A stretch of 64,000 nucleotides of DNA from Plectrocnemia conspersa (taxonomy: Eukaryota > Arthropoda > Insecta > Trichoptera > Polycentropodidae): NCBI GenBank assembly GCA_009617715.1, contig VTFK01000435.1:62001-126000 (forward strand). The letters run 5' to 3'. Positions 59,030 through 64,000 of the stretch are shown here, in pieces (position 1 is the stretch's first letter; the number at the start of each line of letters is the position of its first letter). The notes under the pieces were generated by a model. The model searched no databases, had not been told where the DNA came from, and was given only the letters and a program-made list of their open reading frames with translations. The position numbers were made by a program, and so were the translations under genes.

Positions 59030-61015
59030 GAATTAATTCTTGAATTATATTTATGATTGCGTAAATTGGATAATTAATTCTAGCGGCTTACAAAAGAAAG
59101 TAAAAAAAGTCGTAATTAGGGAGGAAATATGGTATAGCATAATAAGTTAAAGTTAAATAATTAAATATTATTATTATTAGCTATCAAGGGATACCAATCA
59201 CTTTTGTATTTTTTTCATTATAAATAATACTAATTTTTTTAATTTATTTGGTTTCGTTTTTGAGGCTTCTTTGTTAAAAATATTTTATTCCTACATTTCA
59301 GTATACTGATTACGTTATAAAATATTGAGTTGAATTTAGAGCTTTTTATTAAGGTTTAGAAAATAGATTTTTTACAAAATATGTATAATACGTAGTATAT
59401 CTATAATAAATATTTTTAGCAAAGAACTTAATTTTAAAAACAATATGTATATGTTTTTTCCTGTATTTATTGTCATTATTTATTCATAGAGGTATTGAAT
59501 TGCGGTTTTGAATGCATGTGGAATTTTTTTTCAAGCTTTTAATAGAGTCTCTTTCAAAAGCTTGAATGAATTAATACATTTTAATTTAAACTCATTAAAC
59601 TGTATTGTAAATCTTTACAACTCTTACGTCCTCCGCACTATTAAATCATGCGTGTTTATCCCGGGACGCCTTTTATGAATGAAATCATTATGGTCGCCTT
59701 TTATTTTTAACTGAAATTATAAAATAAGATAAAATGTTGTGCAATGTTATAATATTTAAAATTTAGTGGTAAAACGATTAAATTGAATTATGTTAATCAT
59801 TGCTATATTATTTCCCTTGAAAATTAAACATAGGTTTATCTCGGGTGACCCTTCATAGAATAAAGCAATGTGGTTTCTTTTAAATAGCCATTGTACATCC
59901 TTTGTTGTAATTATTAATTTCATATTTTACTAGAAAACTTTTTAAAAAAAAGACTCATCGATATAAAAATAATATTAATTTATAAATAAATAATTTGCGT
60001 TTTATGTTGTAAATGCTGAATTAGTTTAGCGAGTGTGTATTTTGGATAAAAGTGAAAGCTCTGACGTTCATTGTAATATAGTAATTTTCCCGATTTTAGG
60101 CTTAACCAAATATAATAACGTAAGTAAAATTAAGTTTATTAATATTTTGTTTTAATTCAGAATTATTTTAATATTGATAAAGTACATTAAAATTACTTGT
60201 TTAATGATAAAAAAAATGTACTGAGTTGCTAATGAATAGATCTAGAACAAATTAATGCAATTTACGACCCCACAAAATATCACGTTTCAAAATTAAATAC
60301 GATAACACCATAGCGGTTTTAACAGTCTCAAATTTTCTCAACCACCATGATTACCACCATATAAAATATGGGTTTCATACATATATAGCATAGGCGTGAA
60401 TGTGAATTAATCCGTGCCAAATTACATGGTTGTTAAATCGGAGGCGTCGGACCAGTCTCGGAAGGATATTGCGGTCTGTTTCGATATTTGAGTCCTTAGA
60501 GCTCACAGTAGACACCATCGAATATATACACAGCACTGGAATAAATACACACAGCAGTAATACATATTGCAGACGGAAACCGCAACCGATTTGCATATTC
60601 TGGTAAGCCGGTTCGATTGCAATGATAGCCTAACACAACAGACTGCGCTATCAAATGCTGAAAGCTTTCCTTTTCATCTGTCAATTTACGTTGTATATTG
60701 CAAAGACGTTTTTGTAACTATATTGCATGAAACTACTATAAATATCAATAATAATACACTTAATGAATATCTATTTATTAATAAAAAAAATCGTCGGGAA
60801 TTTATTACTATTACGTAATGAGACGAAACATATTAATATTCATTAATATACAAATTTTATTTGTATTCATTTCAATGGTATGTAATAATATCACTAATGC
60901 CACGCATTTTGCATCACATACCCTAGATTTTTTGGTGCCTTATTAGAATTATCGATCATGTGAGAATTTAAATTCATGTTTAACAAAAAGCTTAGATCTC
61001 TTACAAAAATATAAT
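59030..61015. other. AT-rich desert
   Basis: Short frames near 60.4-60.8 kb overlap on both strands without a recognisable product. A patch at 60380-60640 is slightly GC-richer. Nothing called. Confidence 0.42.
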
Positions 61016-61019
61016 CAAA

Positions 61020-61500
61020 TTAATCTTTCGTACCGTTTCCGGGGCTTTCACTGAAACTCCGTTATTATAAAACCATTTAAATTTACATAGCATTTTATGT
61101 TATCCTATGCTATAACGCCGTAGCATGTCACCAGTCAGATACCATCAACTGTAAAATTTAATATGAAGCCTCCGCATATCCACGTATACACATATACATA
61201 ATGGTATTGAAAATCATTTTAAAAGCCGCAACTACCACCGAGCTGTATATTTTAATGCTTTCGCTTTGATATACCGAAAACGACGACGGATATTAAAGAG
61301 GGCGTTTGACGCCGCGCAAGCCTTTGCACACGCTTAGAGCCTTTCAGCGGTTATTATCGCGATAACTTAACCGCCAAGGCGGATCGGTTCAAATTCGAGC
61401 GTAAGTTTAACTTGAACGCACGCTTGGAACTTGTTTAATTCAAGTTCCTAGCAGTTGCAGGCAGCTGCGCGAAAATTTCACTTTGCTGCTTGTACGTAAG
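61020..61500. other. GC-richer island, candidate regulatory DNA
   Basis: Contains GAGGGCGTTTGACGCCGCGC, an AACTTGAACGCACGC block and GCAGTTGCAGGCAGCTGC (near 61450). No frame of note. Confidence 0.3.
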
Positions 61501-61504
61501 ATTG

Positions 61505-62340
61505 AATACGCAAACTTAACAAAAGTGTAATATTCTTGAATCTAAGAATACAATTAAATATAATATGATTTTCATTATAAAAAAGCCTCTGCACTTCACT
61601 GCACTTTGATCTGTCCAATTACGTTCCTTAATCAGGGCAAGTTATAGCTGCTTCAGCACCTAAAACATAATGTATTTAGACCCTCAAATTACGTGGGCAA
61701 AGTACAACATTCTCAGGCGCTTACATTGGTTCATTATTCACAGATTCAGCTTAAGGTGAAGTTAATAATTTATACAACAAAGGGAACAATGTAAATCTGA
61801 CAAAGATTCAGAGCAATAATATCGTATCGAATTAAGCAAAAATGATTGATATCATTAATTAATATGTCAATTTGTTAAATATTAAACTGAAATAATTGCT
61901 AGCGTATTAAGAAATTGGATGGTGATAGACAGGTCTGCCGAGTAGGAGGTGGGAAGAAGGGGAAAATTCCCGGGGTCCGTTCCCCTTGAAGGTCCATCAT
62001 AGCAAGAATATATTTATAAAAAAAAAGTAAAAACCGACCTCAAATAATGAATCTGAACTAAAATACTGTTGTTTGATATGTACCTATATATTAATGTTTT
62101 TTTATGTATAAGTTTTATACATATTATACGTTAAATAAGAGGAGCGGAACATTGCCTTTAAAAGCACCCATTTTCACAATAAATATTATTATTCAAAGGG
62201 AAAGATAGTAGATTTTTGACGTGACTCCATTTGTGTTAAAATTTATTTGCACATTATTATTGACTTTATTGCTATTTGAACAACTTAAAAATATTAGACA
62301 TGAGAGAAAATATACAACGAATATAAATTATGAACAGTAA
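61505..62340. other. AT-rich DNA with a G-rich patch
   Basis: 61935-62000 is purine-rich with GGGAAGAAGGGG and a CCCGGGGTCCG block. No frame or ends seen. Confidence 0.38.
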
Positions 62341-62344
62341 ATTA

Positions 62345-62379
62345 AGGTATTCGATCTTAATTTTTTAGATCGAATACCT
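62345..62379. repeat. Perfect 13-bp hairpin
   Basis: AGGTATTCGATCT at 62345-62357 and AGATCGAATACCT at 62367-62379 are exact reverse complements with a 9-base T-rich loop. Confidence 0.8.
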
Positions 62380-62539
62380 CAAGAAGAAGCAACTTTTTTA
62401 TATATTATATTATCGGTAAATTGACAAATAGATTTAATGCAGCAAAATAAATCCATAATACATTTATTTTCATATGATTATTCCTAAAATAATATCTAGT
62501 AAAAACAGTCTCGAACCTATCTGGAAAATATTTTTTAAA

Positions 62540-62836
62540 ATATGTCATTTTAGTAAAATCATATCAGAATACATTTTTACCAGTAGATATATGTTTTTAC
62601 CAGTGAAAATATAAATTATCTGATATGTGCTAGTAAAATATATGATTCCAACTTTTCTATATATAGTAATATATATATTTACATACATATCATTATTTAT
62701 TTACATCTGATGTATAAATTTTACAGAAAATGTATATTTTTTGGTAAAGTTATATTTTCACTAGCTAAGTAAAAATACATTTTCACCAATAGATACTAGC
62801 GAAAATATAATTTAACTAAAATGCGCAAATATGCGG
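62540..62836. mobile_element. Small AT-rich MITE
   Basis: The left end has CATTTTAGTAAAATCATAT (about 62545) and the right end, read on the other strand, has CATTTTAGTTAAATTATAT. Both are flanked by TTTTAAAAT (62533-62541 and 62837-62845), a possible but low-complexity 9-bp duplication. The interior carries several diverged TTTTACCAGTAGATAT/CAGTGAAAATATA words. No coding capacity. Confidence 0.5.
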
Positions 62837-62849
62837 TTTTAAAATGTCT

Positions 62850-63175
62850 ATGAAACTCAATTTCACAGTTGCAAAACGTTCACTTTCTGTTCAAACCCAA
62901 ACCTAACCTAATAAAAATTCTAAAACTAATTATGGTTTAAGAATTTTAATAAAAAAATATGTATTTAATTTGTCGATTCCAACACCTTTTAATTGAATTT
63001 GCTAAAATTATATTTATATGGATACTTATTTGACATACGCTGAAGGCTTGACATTGTAAAAATTTATTATGTTCTTAAACTAATTAAAATTATTACTTTT
63101 ACATTATTTTATTAAATAATGAGTTAGATAAAACAGATGTATGATTTGCATTTACTTACTTTTCATATATTGATT
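62850..63175. other. AT-rich DNA, no gene seen
   Basis: Nothing recognised beyond a CCTAACCTAA word near 62901. Confidence 0.45.
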
Positions 63176-63179
63176 TATT

Positions 63180-64000
63180 GCATTTTATCCGAAAAAAATT
63201 TGGAAATTCGTTAACTCGAAACCCGATGGCCAATCCTTACTGTTATCGACGAGTTGGAACAACATCAAATTAGACGGTTCTCAAAAGATTGCAAATGGAT
63301 TTGCTAGGTATTTTCAAACCGTATACCATAATGATGGGTCACATTTTGATTTTAATTCTAATTACGATGAGACTCATCGTTCATGGTCAACTTTGTTATC
63401 AATCAAAACCTTTAGTTTGGTTGATATGGAATATGGATTTAGCAGACTAAAGTATATTTTTACCTTGGGACCAGATTTTATTCCAGACTACATTCTGAAA
63501 GGATGCAAGTCTGGTATTTTACAGCCTCTAAAATTTATATTTAATTTAATTTTGAGATCCTCTTGTTTTCCGGAATTGTGGAAATGTTCAAAAGTCACTC
63601 TGATTCATGAAAAGGGTCCCAAATCTCAGATTGACAATTACAGGTCAATAGCTTTGATCTCATCACCTGCAAAATTATTTGAAATTGTTTTGCATAAATA
63701 CATTTTTAATCATTGCAGGTGTATGCTTCTCGACCAACAACATAGTTTCCGTAAATATCGATCCACTGTCACTAATCTAATGGTTTTGTCTATGTTTCAA
63801 AATCATTGGACCCTGGTGTACAAGTGGACGTCATATACACAGATTTTGAAAAAGTATTTGATAAAGTTAACCCTGCTTTACTTGTAAAAAAGTTATCTAA
63901 TTTCGGGTTTTCTGAAGATCTTATAAATCTATTCTCAAATTACTTGACCAATAGATATCAATTCGTCAAGTATAATAACTCTTTTTCAGAACGATATAAG
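63180..64000 (+). pseudogene. LINE copy C, runs off the window edge
   Basis: Best-preserved start of the older LINE family. One open frame from about 63180 begins IWKFVNSKPDG, a motif found just before the RT domain in insect LINEs. It continues through GPDFIPDYILKGC, SSCFPELWKCSKVTLIHEKG, NYRSIALISSPAKLFE and DQQHSFRKYRSTVTNL to a stop at 63887. Near 63810 a single-base frameshift moves the sequence to another frame, where VDVIYTDFEKVFDKV (first catalytic Asp) and LFSNYLTNRYQFV follow. The YADD region lies past the window. It is more intact than copies A and B and has diverged from both. Confidence 0.88.

Overview
This window reads as AT-rich nuclear DNA from an insect. A lepidopteran is my best guess, but nothing here proves it. 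The evidence is the set of transposons (a Jockey-clade LINE, a second older LINE family, hAT and mariner transposase relics, and a piggyBac-type MITE with TTAA ends), the near absence of long reading frames, and one core promoter with an arthropod-type TCAGTC initiator. There are no operons, rRNA, convincing tRNA, CRISPR or bacterial signals. I found no recognisable exon of a known host protein, so the window is probably intergenic or deep inside a large intron.

Layout. 0-5 kb: a piggyBac-type MITE (316-560), a 642-bp inverted-repeat element that keeps a TATA box and start codon (697-1338), and a diverged direct repeat at 3.7/4.05 kb. 5-17 kb: AT-rich sequence broken by GC-richer islands that look like candidate regulatory DNA. 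17-30 kb: three + strand relics of one old LINE family (17.35, 22.6 and 28.4 kb), a two-copy repeat (15.6 and 23.8 kb), and two further inverted-repeat elements (24.1 and 25.5 kb). 32.8-33.9 kb: a mariner relic and a GC-rich foldback. 34.9-35.4 kb: a compact apparent gene for a 39-residue, single-span membrane peptide. 37.5-39.0 kb: a non-autonomous hAT element with a Jockey fragment inside it. 43.3-45.0 kb: a decayed hAT transposase. 45-49 kb: a run of GC-richer islands. 49.57-54.01 kb: a full-length Jockey-clade LINE on the - strand with a perfect 13-bp target-site duplication. 54.4-63 kb: a 22-bp perfect hairpin beside a long AT microsatellite, more islands, and a small MITE. 63.2 kb to the end: another copy of the old LINE family, running off the edge.

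The most unusual item is the micropeptide gene at 34.92-35.35 kb. It has a TATA box, initiator, pause-button match, ATG-free leader, good start context, a short reading frame and a poly(A) signal, all in order and at plausible spacing. The second is the full-length LINE, whose only three breaks are single-base changes in homopolymer runs. It is therefore either very young or intact and mis-assembled. The GC-richer islands may be regulatory DNA of a developmental gene outside the window, but that is inference from composition only.
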